5,322 nucleotides of DNA from Elusimicrobiota bacterium. GTDB lineage: Bacteria; Elusimicrobiota; Elusimicrobia; Elusimicrobiales; Elusimicrobiaceae. Location: assembly GCA_023393825.1 (NCBI GenBank), contig JAEXBW010000066.1, positions 1 to 5,322 of the forward strand, in the 5' to 3' direction. The notes under the pieces are model-generated. The model was not told the DNA's origin, did no database searches, and worked only from the letters and a program-made list of their open reading frames with translations. This document shows positions 1-4,593 of the stretch, piece after piece (the stretch's first letter is position 1; every line of letters begins with the position of its first letter). A program made the translations under genes and the position numbers.

Positions 1-1547
1 TTCACCATCTGCATCTCTTTGGAATATTTAGAATTAAATTCCGCCGTTTCGCAGTCTATGCGGTAAGTCCAGTTATCTTCGGTTACGGTACCGGGGATAT
101 TAATCCTGTCCGTAGAGGCTATAATATCCTGCACGGGAATAATAACCAAGCAAGAGGCGCTTTCCATTACTCGTCTTAAAACAGCTTTATGAACGTGGGG
201 CGTAAAGGGGACATTACCGTCGGTCTTTACAGCTGAAACCATTTCCCACACATTAGCGCGCTGCCAAGCTGGCATTTGTTCCCACCAGTCTTTAAGAGTT
301 TCAGTATCGTGGGTTGAAGTCGTGCAAAGTGAAGCAACGGGATAGTTGCGCGGTTCGCGGTAGACTTCGTTATCCTTCTCCCACCTTAAAACGCGGTAAC
401 CGGGAAGGCTGATTTCCTTCATATATTCGCGCATATAATCTGGTATGACGCCAAGGTCTTCCCCGACGGGCAACTTGCCCTGCGCGGTTTCTATAACCGC
501 TTCCAAAAACTTCTGCCCGCGTTGCTTTTGGGCAACTTCTTCTTTGATATCAAAGCGGCCCTTTTCGTCGCCTTCTTCAAAAATCCAAGTTCTAAAAAAA
601 CCGACAAGGTGGTCTAAACGGAAAATATCATAAATTTCGCAGGCGCGTTTTATCTTTGCGCGCCAAAGCATAAAGTTAGAGGCTTCAACCTCCGCCCAGT
701 TATAAGCGGGAAGGCCCCACTTTTGACCGCCTTTTGAAAACTGGTCCTGCGGCGCGCCGACTTCCGCATTCAAAATATACTTTCTCTGATTGCCCCAAAC
801 GTCTGCGCTGTCAAAGTTAACGCCAAAGGGAATATCGCCAAAGATAAGCACGCCCTTTTCTTTTGCAAGGGTTCTAACCTCTTCCAACTGACGCTGCAAC
901 AGCCATTGCACATAGCTGAAGAACATCATCTGCTTGCTGTTATTTGTAGCGAATTCTTTAAGGAAGTTAATATTGATTTGCTTTAAATTATTTTCCCAAT
1001 GCTTCCAGCTGCTCCAGCCCATAATATCTTTGGCTGTTCTGAAGATGGAATAAGGCACAAGCCAGCTGCTGTGTTGCTTTTCAAAGGCTAAAAAATCCTG
1101 ATAACGCGCGGTATTTTTGGCCTGTTCTTCTTTTAAAAAGTAATTATACGCTTCCCACAAAACTTTATATTTTGCGGCTTTAATATATTTAAAATGCGCC
1201 TTAGCTTCAGAACGCCAATAATTAATTTCGTCCCTGGTTTGGGCAATAAGTTCCTGCGCTTCTTTGGAGTTTTTAACTTCCGCAACATCTTCCACGCTTA
1301 AGTAAACAGGGTCTATGGCATACGCGCTTAAAGCGGTGTAGGGGCAGTTTTCGCCTGCGGCGGTTTCGTGTATCGGCAAAATCTGCAATATCTTTATGCC
1401 TTCCCCGCCAAAATAACTAATCCATTCCTTAAAAGAGGCCATATCTCCGCAGCCCCAATCCGTCGCGCTTCTCATAGAAAAGAGCGGAAGCAGCACACCT
1501 ACGCTTCTGCCTTTTATCAGTTCGTTTTCCTGTAAACTTATCGGCAT
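1..1547 (-). CDS. malQ: 4-alpha-glucanotransferase (amylomaltase, GH77), 3' end off the left edge
   Basis: This cytoplasmic enzyme transfers alpha-1,4-glucan segments between maltodextrins, for maltodextrin or glycogen use. The minus-strand frame is open from ATG 1547 to the window edge, giving 515 codons with no stop. The family signatures appear in the expected order: an N-terminal SMRSATDWGCGD-type block, PYTALSAYAIDP near residue 70, FRLDHLVG with the nucleophile D312, PVGEDLG with the acid/base E363, and STHDTET with D414. The spacing of the three acids matches Thermus-type amylomaltase. The conserved C-terminal PGT...NWTYRI block is also present. Compact GH77 enzymes are about 500-530 residues, so the stop should lie just outside the window. 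The start is preceded by GGGGGG (1554-1559) at 6-base spacing, which is a poor ribosome site and suggests reliance on translation of ridA, whose stop is 22 bases upstream. No frameshift was found where I translated. The family assignment is firm. The physiological role (maltose, starch or glycogen) cannot be decided here. Confidence 0.95.
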   Translation of the reverse strand, partial: MPISLQENELIKGRSVGVLLPLFSMRSATDWGCGDMASFKEWISYFGGEGIKILQILPIHETAAGENCPYTALSAYAIDPVYLSVEDVAEVKNSKEAQELIAQTRDEINYWRSEAKAHFKYIKAAKYKVLWEAYNYFLKEEQAKNTARYQDFLAFEKQHSSWLVPYSIFRTAKDIMGWSSWKHWENNLKQININFLKEFATNNSKQMMFFSYVQWLLQRQLEEVRTLAKEKGVLIFGDIPFGVNFDSADVWGNQRKYILNAEVGAPQDQFSKGGQKWGLPAYNWAEVEASNFMLWRAKIKRACEIYDIFRLDHLVGFFRTWIFEEGDEKGRFDIKEEVAQKQRGQKFLEAVIETAQGKLPVGEDLGVIPDYMREYMKEISLPGYRVLRWEKDNEVYREPRNYPVASLCTTSTHDTETLKDWWEQMPAWQRANVWEMVSAVKTDGNVPFTPHVHKAVLRRVMESASCLVIIPVQDIIASTDRINIPGTVTEDNWTYRIDCETAEFNSKYSKEMQMV

Positions 1548-1569
1548 CTTAAGCCCCCCGTTGTTTAAA

Positions 1570-1950
1570 CTACTTTCTTGCTACCGCTTCAATCTCTACC
1601 AACGCGCCTTTGGGCAACGCCGATACCTGCACCGTGCTTCTGGCAGGAGGATTTTCTTTAAAAAACTCTGCATAAACTTCATTCATATCCGCAAAATCGG
1701 CAAGGTTGGTTACAAAAACCGTCGTCTTAAGAACGTGCCTGAACTCCATTTTACAGGCTTTAAGAACTTCGCCCATATTTTCCAGCACGCGACGGGTTTG
1801 GGTGCGAATATCGCCGCCTGTAAGTTCGCCGGTTACGGGGTCTGCGGGAAGGCAGCCCGATATAAAAGCCCAGCTGCCGTTTCTTACTGCTTGCGAATAC
1901 GGCCCTATTGCCTTAGGCGCGGCAGGCGTTGTTATTATTCTTTTTCCCAT
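1570..1950 (-). CDS. ridA: RidA family reactive enamine/imine deaminase (YjgF/YER057c/UK114)
   Basis: RidA hydrolyses the reactive enamine/imine intermediates (2-aminoacrylate and its homologue) released by PLP-dependent dehydratases, protecting PLP enzymes in the cytosol. It usually works as a homotrimer with active sites at the subunit interfaces. The 126-residue product has the full family length and the hallmark segments: GPYSQAV (Y18), SGCLPADPVTG, ARSTVQV with the substrate-carboxylate-binding arginine R104, and VEIEAVA with E119, which corresponds to E120 of E. coli RidA. C33 sits where many homologues have Gln. Having both the arginine and the glutamate places it with the deaminating RidA subgroup rather than the Rid1-7 paralogues that lack the arginine. 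The start is well supported: AAGGAGA at 1955-1961 lies 4 bases from ATG 1950. It is the first gene of a probable two-gene unit with malQ and is divergent from the metallo-hydrolase gene. Confidence 0.95.
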   Translation of the reverse strand: MGKRIITTPAAPKAIGPYSQAVRNGSWAFISGCLPADPVTGELTGGDIRTQTRRVLENMGEVLKACKMEFRHVLKTTVFVTNLADFADMNEVYAEFFKENPPARSTVQVSALPKGALVEIEAVARK

Positions 1951-2107
1951 AAAATCTCCTTATCCTGTGTGTTATAACAATAAATCTAAAGTGCAATATT
2001 TCTGCGTATATCTATATAGTATAAAAAAAAGTATGATATTAAAAATATGTTTTTAACTTTCCCGCTGTTTTTAGCGGTTAAATTACAATTTTACAGGCGG
2101 TAAATAT
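1951..2107. other. Divergent intergenic region between ridA and the metallo-hydrolase gene
   Basis: This is a very AT-rich 157-base spacer. It contains a small inverted repeat, CCGCT/AGCGG (2062-2066 with 2073-2077, loop GTTTTT), just upstream of the plus-strand gene. Plus-strand -10-like words occur (TATAGT 2015-2020, TATGAT 2032-2037), but none has a convincing -35 at 16-18 bases, so no promoter is assigned to the plus-strand gene. AGGCGG at 2095-2100 is an acceptable ribosome site for the ATG at 2108. Confidence 0.5.
1955..1999 (-). promoter_or_regulatory. Candidate extended -10 promoter and strong ribosome site for ridA-malQ
   Basis: On the minus strand TGTTATAAC (1971-1979) matches an extended -10 (TGnTATAAT with one mismatch). 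The -35 is weak: ATATTG at 17-base spacing, or TTGCAC at 14. Transcription would start near 1964, giving a leader of about 15 bases that consists mostly of the Shine-Dalgarno AAGGAGA. The core TATAAC is partly palindromic (GTTATAAC), so a plus-strand role cannot be excluded. This is a prediction from motif match only. Confidence 0.35.
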
Positions 2108-2845
2108 ATGGAAATTACATTTTTAGGCACTAACGGCTGGTTTGACACGCACACAGGCAGCACAACTTGCGTTCTGGCGGAAACAGAAAACGCTTATATA
2201 ATTTTTGACGCGGGCGGCGGGCTTTATAAAACTTTTGACATTATAAAAGACGACAAACCCGTTTACCTGCTGTTGAGCCACTTGCATATGGACCATATAC
2301 AGGGCTTGCAGTTTTTAAATATTTTTAACTGGAAGAGCGGCGTTAAAATAATTTTAGCCGACGAGATGAAGAAAGAACTTGAAGCCATTATGCGCCCGCC
2401 GTTTATGCAAACGCCGCAAAGCCATAAAATGAAGGTTGATATTATCCCTGTATCACAAGCAAAAGATTTACCTTTTAAACTTGAATATAAAGAACTTTTG
2501 CACATAGTCCCCACCATAGGTTTTAGGGTGCAGTCCGAGGGCAAAACTTTGGTTTACGGTTTGGATAGCGGCCCCTGCGCCAACCTTACGAAATTGGCAA
2601 AAGAGGCAGATTTATTTATTACGGAATGTTCTTTTTTACCCGGCCAAACGCCAAATAAGATACACTTAAACCCGCAGCAGGCGGCGCAAACCGCGCTGGA
2701 CGCAAATGCAAAGCTTATGGCTTTGATACACTTTAAGGCCGACGACTATACTACCCTTGAGCAACGCGACGAGGCCCTTGCCGCCGCAGGCCATATTTTT
2801 GCGGCCACATTTGCGCCCTATGACGGGGAAAAGTTTGTAATATAA
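2108..2845 (+). CDS. MBL-fold metallo-hydrolase, RNase Z-like clade
   Basis: This is a 245-residue metallo-beta-lactamase-fold hydrolase, predicted to be cytoplasmic (no signal peptide) and to bind two Zn(II) ions. The N-terminus, ITFLGTNG, is the usual first strand of RNase Z-like proteins. The metal ligands are in order: SHLHMDHIQG (H58, H60, D62, H63), H132 in LLHIVPTIGF, the bridging D153 in LVYGLDSGP, and H208 in LMALIHFKADDY. A further conserved-type H186 sits in KIHLNPQQAA, as in the HLTxEEAA motif of the family, and TECSF (E173) matches the usual hhxEa/c strand. Bacterial RNase Z is typically about 300 residues with a long exosite arm for tRNA. This protein is shorter and shows no obvious glycine/proline-rich arm, so it may be a phosphodiesterase-type relative rather than the tRNA 3'-processing enzyme. 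The ribosome site AGGCGG at 2095-2100 supports the start. It stands alone on its strand. Confidence 0.93.
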   Translation: MEITFLGTNGWFDTHTGSTTCVLAETENAYIIFDAGGGLYKTFDIIKDDKPVYLLLSHLHMDHIQGLQFLNIFNWKSGVKIILADEMKKELEAIMRPPFMQTPQSHKMKVDIIPVSQAKDLPFKLEYKELLHIVPTIGFRVQSEGKTLVYGLDSGPCANLTKLAKEADLFITECSFLPGQTPNKIHLNPQQAAQTALDANAKLMALIHFKADDYTTLEQRDEALAAAGHIFAATFAPYDGEKFVI

Positions 2846-3014
2846 AACCCTATTTAAAGGCGCGGCGGCGGTAAAAAACAAGAATAATCCGCAGCGGAAA
2901 AGCGGGCTTAATTTGCGCCAAACGCGGCGGAGCGCAGCGCGGAAAGGGATATTTTAAAAAATTTTATACGTCGTAAAACATAAATTTATTATTTTTACCA
3001 TCAAAAAAATTTGC
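2846..3014. other. Gene-free spacer after the metallo-hydrolase gene
   Basis: No coding region or RNA gene is recognisable. The first part, to about 2945, is rich in GCGC/CGG words that could form several weak overlapping hairpins (for example TGCGC 2914-2918 with GCGCA 2932-2936). None is followed by a T-run, so no intrinsic terminator can be assigned to the upstream gene. The second part is AT-rich and leads into the promoter at 2992. Confidence 0.5.
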
Positions 3015-3020
3015 TATAAT
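2992..3020 (+). promoter_or_regulatory. Candidate extended -10 promoter (upstream)
   Basis: TGCTATAAT (3012-3020) is a perfect extended -10, with TATAAT at 3015-3020. At 17-base spacing the -35 is TTTTTA (2992-2997), which is weak, as is usual for extended -10 promoters. Transcription would start near 3027. It would read through the folded segment 3036-3127 toward the tRNA genes, or stop at the hairpin 3110-3127. Confidence 0.5.
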
Positions 3021-3037
3021 ATTTTAAGTTAAAAACC

Positions 3038-3086
3038 TTACCGAGGCGCGGTAAAAACCGCAAATAATTTTTGTAGACAACAAAAA
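3038..3086 (+). promoter_or_regulatory. Leader hairpins with mutually exclusive pairings
   Basis: TTACCG (3038-3043) pairs with CGGTAA (3049-3054), a 6-bp stem with a 5-base loop. GCGGT (3048-3052) can instead pair with ACCGC (3057-3061), a 5-bp stem closing an AAAA loop. The two share the central GCGGT, so only one can form. A third stem, TTTTTGT/ACAAAAA (3068-3074 with 3080-3086), follows. The pairings are seen directly; a regulatory role is inference. Confidence 0.3.
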
Positions 3087-3102
3087 ATATTTTTGGTAAA
3101 AT
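3074..3102 (+). promoter_or_regulatory. Candidate promoter of the tRNA-Lys/tRNA-Glu operon
   Basis: TAGACA (3074-3079) and TAAAAT (3097-3102) each match the sigma-70 consensus at five of six positions, and they are separated by exactly 17 bases. The predicted start, near 3109, is about 58 bases before tRNA-Lys. This is the best-scoring promoter on the plus strand here and most likely drives the tRNA pair. Confidence 0.6.
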
Positions 3103-3109
3103 TTAATTG

Positions 3110-3136
3110 TTGGGGTTAAAGCCCCAATATTTTTTG
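3110..3136 (+). terminator. Terminator-like hairpin upstream of the tRNA pair
   Basis: TTGGGG (3110-3115) pairs perfectly with CCCCAA (3122-3127) around TTAAAG. TATTTTTTG and a second T-run follow. It is shaped like an intrinsic terminator for transcripts starting at the 3015-3020 promoter, and would give an RNA of about 110 bases. For transcripts starting near 3109 it would instead be a 5'-end stem-loop. Which applies cannot be told from sequence. Confidence 0.45.
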
Positions 3137-3166
3137 CTCTTTTTTAAACAATTTTTAAGTTTTTAA

Positions 3167-3238
3167 GCGCTCGTAGCTCAGGGGTAGAGCATCCGCCTTT
3201 TAAGCGGGAGGCCGTGAGTTCAAATCTCACCGAGCGCA
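3167..3238 (+). tRNA. tRNA-Lys (anticodon TTT)
   Basis: The full cloverleaf is present: acceptor GCGCTCG/CGAGCGC, D-stem GCTC/GAGC, anticodon stem TCCGC/GCGGG (one T-G pair) with loop CTTTTAA, 5-base variable loop, and T-stem GTGAG/CTCAC with loop TTCAAAT. The anticodon TTT reads the AAA and AAG lysine codons. The discriminator base is A (3238). CCA is not encoded, so it must be added after transcription. It is followed after 7 bases by tRNA-Glu and shares its terminator. Confidence 0.97.
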
Positions 3239-3245
3239 TATAAAT

Positions 3246-3317
3246 GCCCCCTTCGTCTATCGGTTAGGACACCAGATTTTCAATCTGGTGAGAGGAGTTC
3301 GATTCTCCTAGGGGGCG
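3246..3317 (+). tRNA. tRNA-Glu (anticodon TTC)
   Basis: The cloverleaf is complete: acceptor GCCCCCT/AGGGGGC, D-arm with GGTTAGGAC, anticodon stem CCAGA/TCTGG with loop TTTTCAA, and T-stem AGGAG/CTCCT with loop TTCGATT. The anticodon is TTC and the discriminator is G (3317). CCA is not encoded. Its 3' end (TCCTAGGGGGCG plus two bases) is repeated further downstream, which may mark an integration site. Confidence 0.97.
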
Positions 3318-3319
3318 TT
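3306..3319 (+). repeat. Direct repeat copy 1 (tRNA-Glu 3' end, att-like)
   Basis: TCCTAGGGGGCGTT, made of the end of the T-stem, the 3' acceptor strand, the discriminator and two flanking bases. It is identical to 4466-4479. Both copies run into T-tracts (C then T7 here; an uninterrupted T-run there). Confidence 0.7.
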
Positions 3320-3327
3320 CTTTTTTT

Positions 3328-3360
3328 AAAGGTCATCTTACAAAAGATGGCCTTTTTTAT
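3328..3360 (+). terminator. Intrinsic terminator of the tRNA operon
   Basis: AAAGGTCATCTT (3328-3339) pairs with AAGATGGCCTTT (3344-3355) in a 12-bp stem with a single G-T pair and an ACAA loop. It runs into T6. It lies 10 bases after the tRNA-Glu discriminator. Strong by any rule. Confidence 0.9.
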
Positions 3361-3362
3361 TT

Positions 3363-3600
3363 GCCCCCGTAAAGCACGCCAACTGCTTGGCGTGCTGGAG
3401 AATCGAAAGGTGCGTAGGCGCACTTCCGCCCGCAGCGATGTTTTTGTTTGAGCCGTCTGACGCTTGGCAGCGAAAGGAAAAAACCGCGAGGTGGGGGGCG
3501 CAAAATTACCGTCAGGTAATTTATGCGTGTCGCGTATTCCCTAGGGGCGCCATATACCGTCGGGACTGTAGTCATTAGTGTAGTCACTTTTTTAAAATAC
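3363..3600. other. GC-richer, hairpin-dense non-coding segment between two terminators
   Basis: The segment lies between the tRNA terminator and the terminator of the pilin-like gene, and it is visibly more GC-rich than its surroundings. It holds a perfect 10-bp stem AGCACGCCAA/TTGGCGTGCT (3373-3382 with 3387-3396, loop CTGC) and GTGCG/CGCAC (3410-3414 with 3419-3423). A 12-bp stem with one bulged A spans 3499-3527 around the loop GTCA. The palindrome CCCTAGGG is at 3539-3546, and TGTAGTCA is repeated at 3567 and 3579. Open frames occur on both strands (3387-3578 plus, 3357-3602 minus), but they lack ribosome sites and protein-like composition. It could be a structured RNA, a dispersed genomic repeat, or a remnant of an inserted element. 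Confidence 0.6.
3539..3549 (+). repeat. Degenerate middle copy of the tRNA-Glu 3'-end repeat
   Basis: ATTCCCTAGGGGCG, from about 3536, resembles ATTCTCCTAGGGGGCG of the tRNA-Glu 3' end but is one base shorter in each run. It may be a relic att site or a chance palindrome (CCCTAGGG). Confidence 0.35.
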
Positions 3601-3604
3601 AAAT

Positions 3605-3633
3605 AAAAAGCAGCTTTTTAAGCGGCCTTTTTT
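3605..3633 (-). terminator. Intrinsic terminator of the pilin-like gene
   Basis: Read on the minus strand, AAAAAGGCCGCTT pairs with AAGCTGCTTTTT across a 3-base loop, with one mismatch and one bulged base. It ends in TTTTTATTTG. The stem begins only 4 bases after the stop codon at 3638. The plus strand also ends in T6, so it can act in both directions. Confidence 0.75.
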
Positions 3634-3637
3634 GTTT

Positions 3638-4285
3638 TTAATTTAGCGGTATTGTGAAGAGATTCCAATCCGAAAAAACACCGCCAATTTTTTCACAAGT
3701 ATCATCCATATCTCTATAACAAGTGATGCTAGTATTGCCAGAAGAGTAGTTTAGAACGGGAAAGCCTCTGCGTGGAAAGAATTTTAATTGGGCACCTGCT
3801 ATGCAATAATAAAAAGAATCCGTATTTATGCATTGCACACACTCCGGCAGAGGCCCTTTTGCGACCTTACGTACTTCGTAACATTCTCCGTTATCAAGGC
3901 AATCATAGACAGGTTTTTCATCAGATGCGTTGATATTGGGACACCATTTTTGGCATTGTGCCAATAAATCTCCATTAAGCCAAGAGCCATTATCCTTAAC
4001 GCCGCACCAATCTTTACATGAAGAAACTTGTCCTCCCGCGATATTAATTCCCAGTTCAGCAAATGAACAAGCGTAAGAATTATTTTTTTGCCTGTAAACA
4101 TTATGTGAAGCTATTGCACGCTTATATATGTCAAAAGCTGAAACCAGTTCTTCTGTTTGTTCCACATCATTAATTTTTTGGGGACTAATGCCTTCAAATA
4201 GAAACGGGAAAAACCACCGTATGCCTATGACTAGCATAAGCAGTATTATTACAATAAACGCTATAATTTTAATAAATTTATTCAT
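3638..4285 (-). CDS. Cysteine-rich membrane-anchored pilin-like protein
   Basis: The 215-residue product starts MNKFIKII, with a hydrophobic membrane segment at about residues 7-30 and a predicted extracytoplasmic remainder. It contains twelve cysteines (73, 90, 94, 111, 115, 129, 135, 149, 152, 161, 189, 197), including two CxxxC pairs, CKDWC and CQKWC. All follow the membrane segment, which suggests disulfide bonding outside the cytoplasm. Residues 50-82 (helix, then NNSYACSFAELGINI) and the end (CYRDMDDTCEKIGG, about 189-202) resemble the alpha-1 helix/first loop and the C-terminal CYxxxxxxxCxxxGG pattern of pseudopilins that I recall from Elusimicrobiota. The canonical prepilin cleavage motif (G-F-T-L-x-E) is absent, so processing by prepilin peptidase is doubtful. 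It is monocistronic, with its own promoter and terminator. Only a weak AGGAA lies about 15 bases before the ATG. It could instead be an unrelated secreted Cys-rich protein. The reading frame is confident; the function is not. Confidence 0.82.
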   Translation of the reverse strand: MNKFIKIIAFIVIILLMLVIGIRWFFPFLFEGISPQKINDVEQTEELVSAFDIYKRAIASHNVYRQKNNSYACSFAELGINIAGGQVSSCKDWCGVKDNGSWLNGDLLAQCQKWCPNINASDEKPVYDCLDNGECYEVRKVAKGPLPECVQCINTDSFYYCIAGAQLKFFPRRGFPVLNYSSGNTSITCYRDMDDTCEKIGGVFSDWNLFTIPLN

Positions 4286-4317
4286 ATTGTATTATGGTTT
4301 CCTATTTTCATAATTTT

Positions 4318-4361
4318 ATTAAAACATTTTTATTCTATTTTGTAAAAAAAATCTAAAATAG
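4318..4361 (-). promoter_or_regulatory. Promoter of the pilin-like gene with an overlapping inverted repeat
   Basis: On the minus strand the -35 TTTACA (4341-4346) and -10 TTTAAT (4318-4323) each match the consensus at five of six positions, with exactly 17 bases between. The predicted start, near 4311, gives a leader of about 25 bases. An inverted repeat, CTATTTT (4335-4341) and AAAATAG (4355-4361), with a 13-base spacer, straddles the -35, as a repressor or activator site would. The operator is inference. Confidence 0.6.
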
Positions 4362-4480
4362 GCGGAATTTGATGGAATTAAACGGGAAATAAAAGGCATT
4401 TCCCCATCTGTGAAAAAATGAAAAGGCCGTTCCCGTCGAGAATCCACACTCTGACTCCTACCCGTTCCTAGGGGGCGTTT
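4362..4480. other. Region upstream of the pilin-like gene, ending in a tRNA-Glu 3'-end copy
   Basis: No gene is seen. It contains the hairpin GGGAAAT/ATTTCCC (4384-4390 with 4398-4404), CCGTTCC twice (from 4427 and, as CCCGTTCC, from 4461), and an exact 14-base copy of the tRNA-Glu 3' end at 4466-4479. Confidence 0.5.
4466..4479 (+). repeat. Direct repeat copy 2 (tRNA-Glu 3' end, att-like)
   Basis: This is an exact 14-base repeat of the tRNA-Glu 3' end without the rest of the tRNA. It encloses, with copy 1, a 1.16-kb segment carrying the structured region and the pilin-like gene. Such a fragment is what tRNA-targeted integration leaves at the far end of an element. Confidence 0.7.
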
Positions 4481-4497
4481 TTTTATTTAATTTTTTA

Positions 4498-4519
4498 GGC
4501 AAATTTTAATTTTTTTGCC
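4498..4519. terminator. Weak AT-rich hairpin in the convergent spacer
   Basis: GGCAAA (4498-4503) pairs with TTTGCC (4514-4519) around an A/T-only loop. On the minus strand it is followed by TAAAAAATTAAAT rather than a clean T-run, so it is at most an accessory stop or RNA 3'-end stabiliser. Confidence 0.3.
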
Positions 4520-4533
4520 CACAATAAAATATT

Positions 4534-4570
4534 AAAGGCCGCCTGTAAATTAAACGCGGGCAGCTTTTTT
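4534..4570. terminator. Bidirectional terminator after the acetyltransferase gene
   Basis: GGCGG-C-CTTT on the minus strand pairs with AAAG-CTGCC, a 9-bp stem with one bulged base (plus-strand arms AAAGGCCGCC from 4534 and GGCAGCTTT to 4567). The T-run is better on the plus strand (TTTTTT, 4565-4570) than on the minus (AATATTTTATT). It serves the acetyltransferase gene, whose stop is 24 bases away. Confidence 0.55.
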
Positions 4571-4593
4571 ATTATCTCTGTTTAAAGCTGTTG

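Noticed and set aside
445..633. 62-codon plus-strand open frame
   Set aside because: Antisense to malQ across its catalytic GEDLG region.
1561..1977. 138-codon plus-strand open frame, and the overlapping frame 1706-2056
   Set aside because: Both are antisense to ridA, whose motifs are unambiguous. Their translations have no family features.
3363..3407. A second tRNA gene on the minus strand, suggested by TTCGATTCTCC and GGGGGC
   Set aside because: The 5' T-stem arm, anticodon arm and 5' acceptor arm are missing, so no cloverleaf can form.
3357..3602. Open frames on both strands of the structured segment (3387-3578 plus, 3357-3602 minus)
   Set aside because: Neither has a ribosome site. The minus frame starts in an AT spacer and runs through perfect hairpins and the tRNA terminator arm, and the compositions are Arg/Pro/Cys-rich, as in translated GC-rich non-coding DNA.
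3826..4101. 91-codon minus-strand open frame inside the pilin-like gene
   Set aside because: Alternate frame of the 215-codon gene, which has a membrane segment, patterned cysteines, promoter and terminator. No ribosome site of its own.
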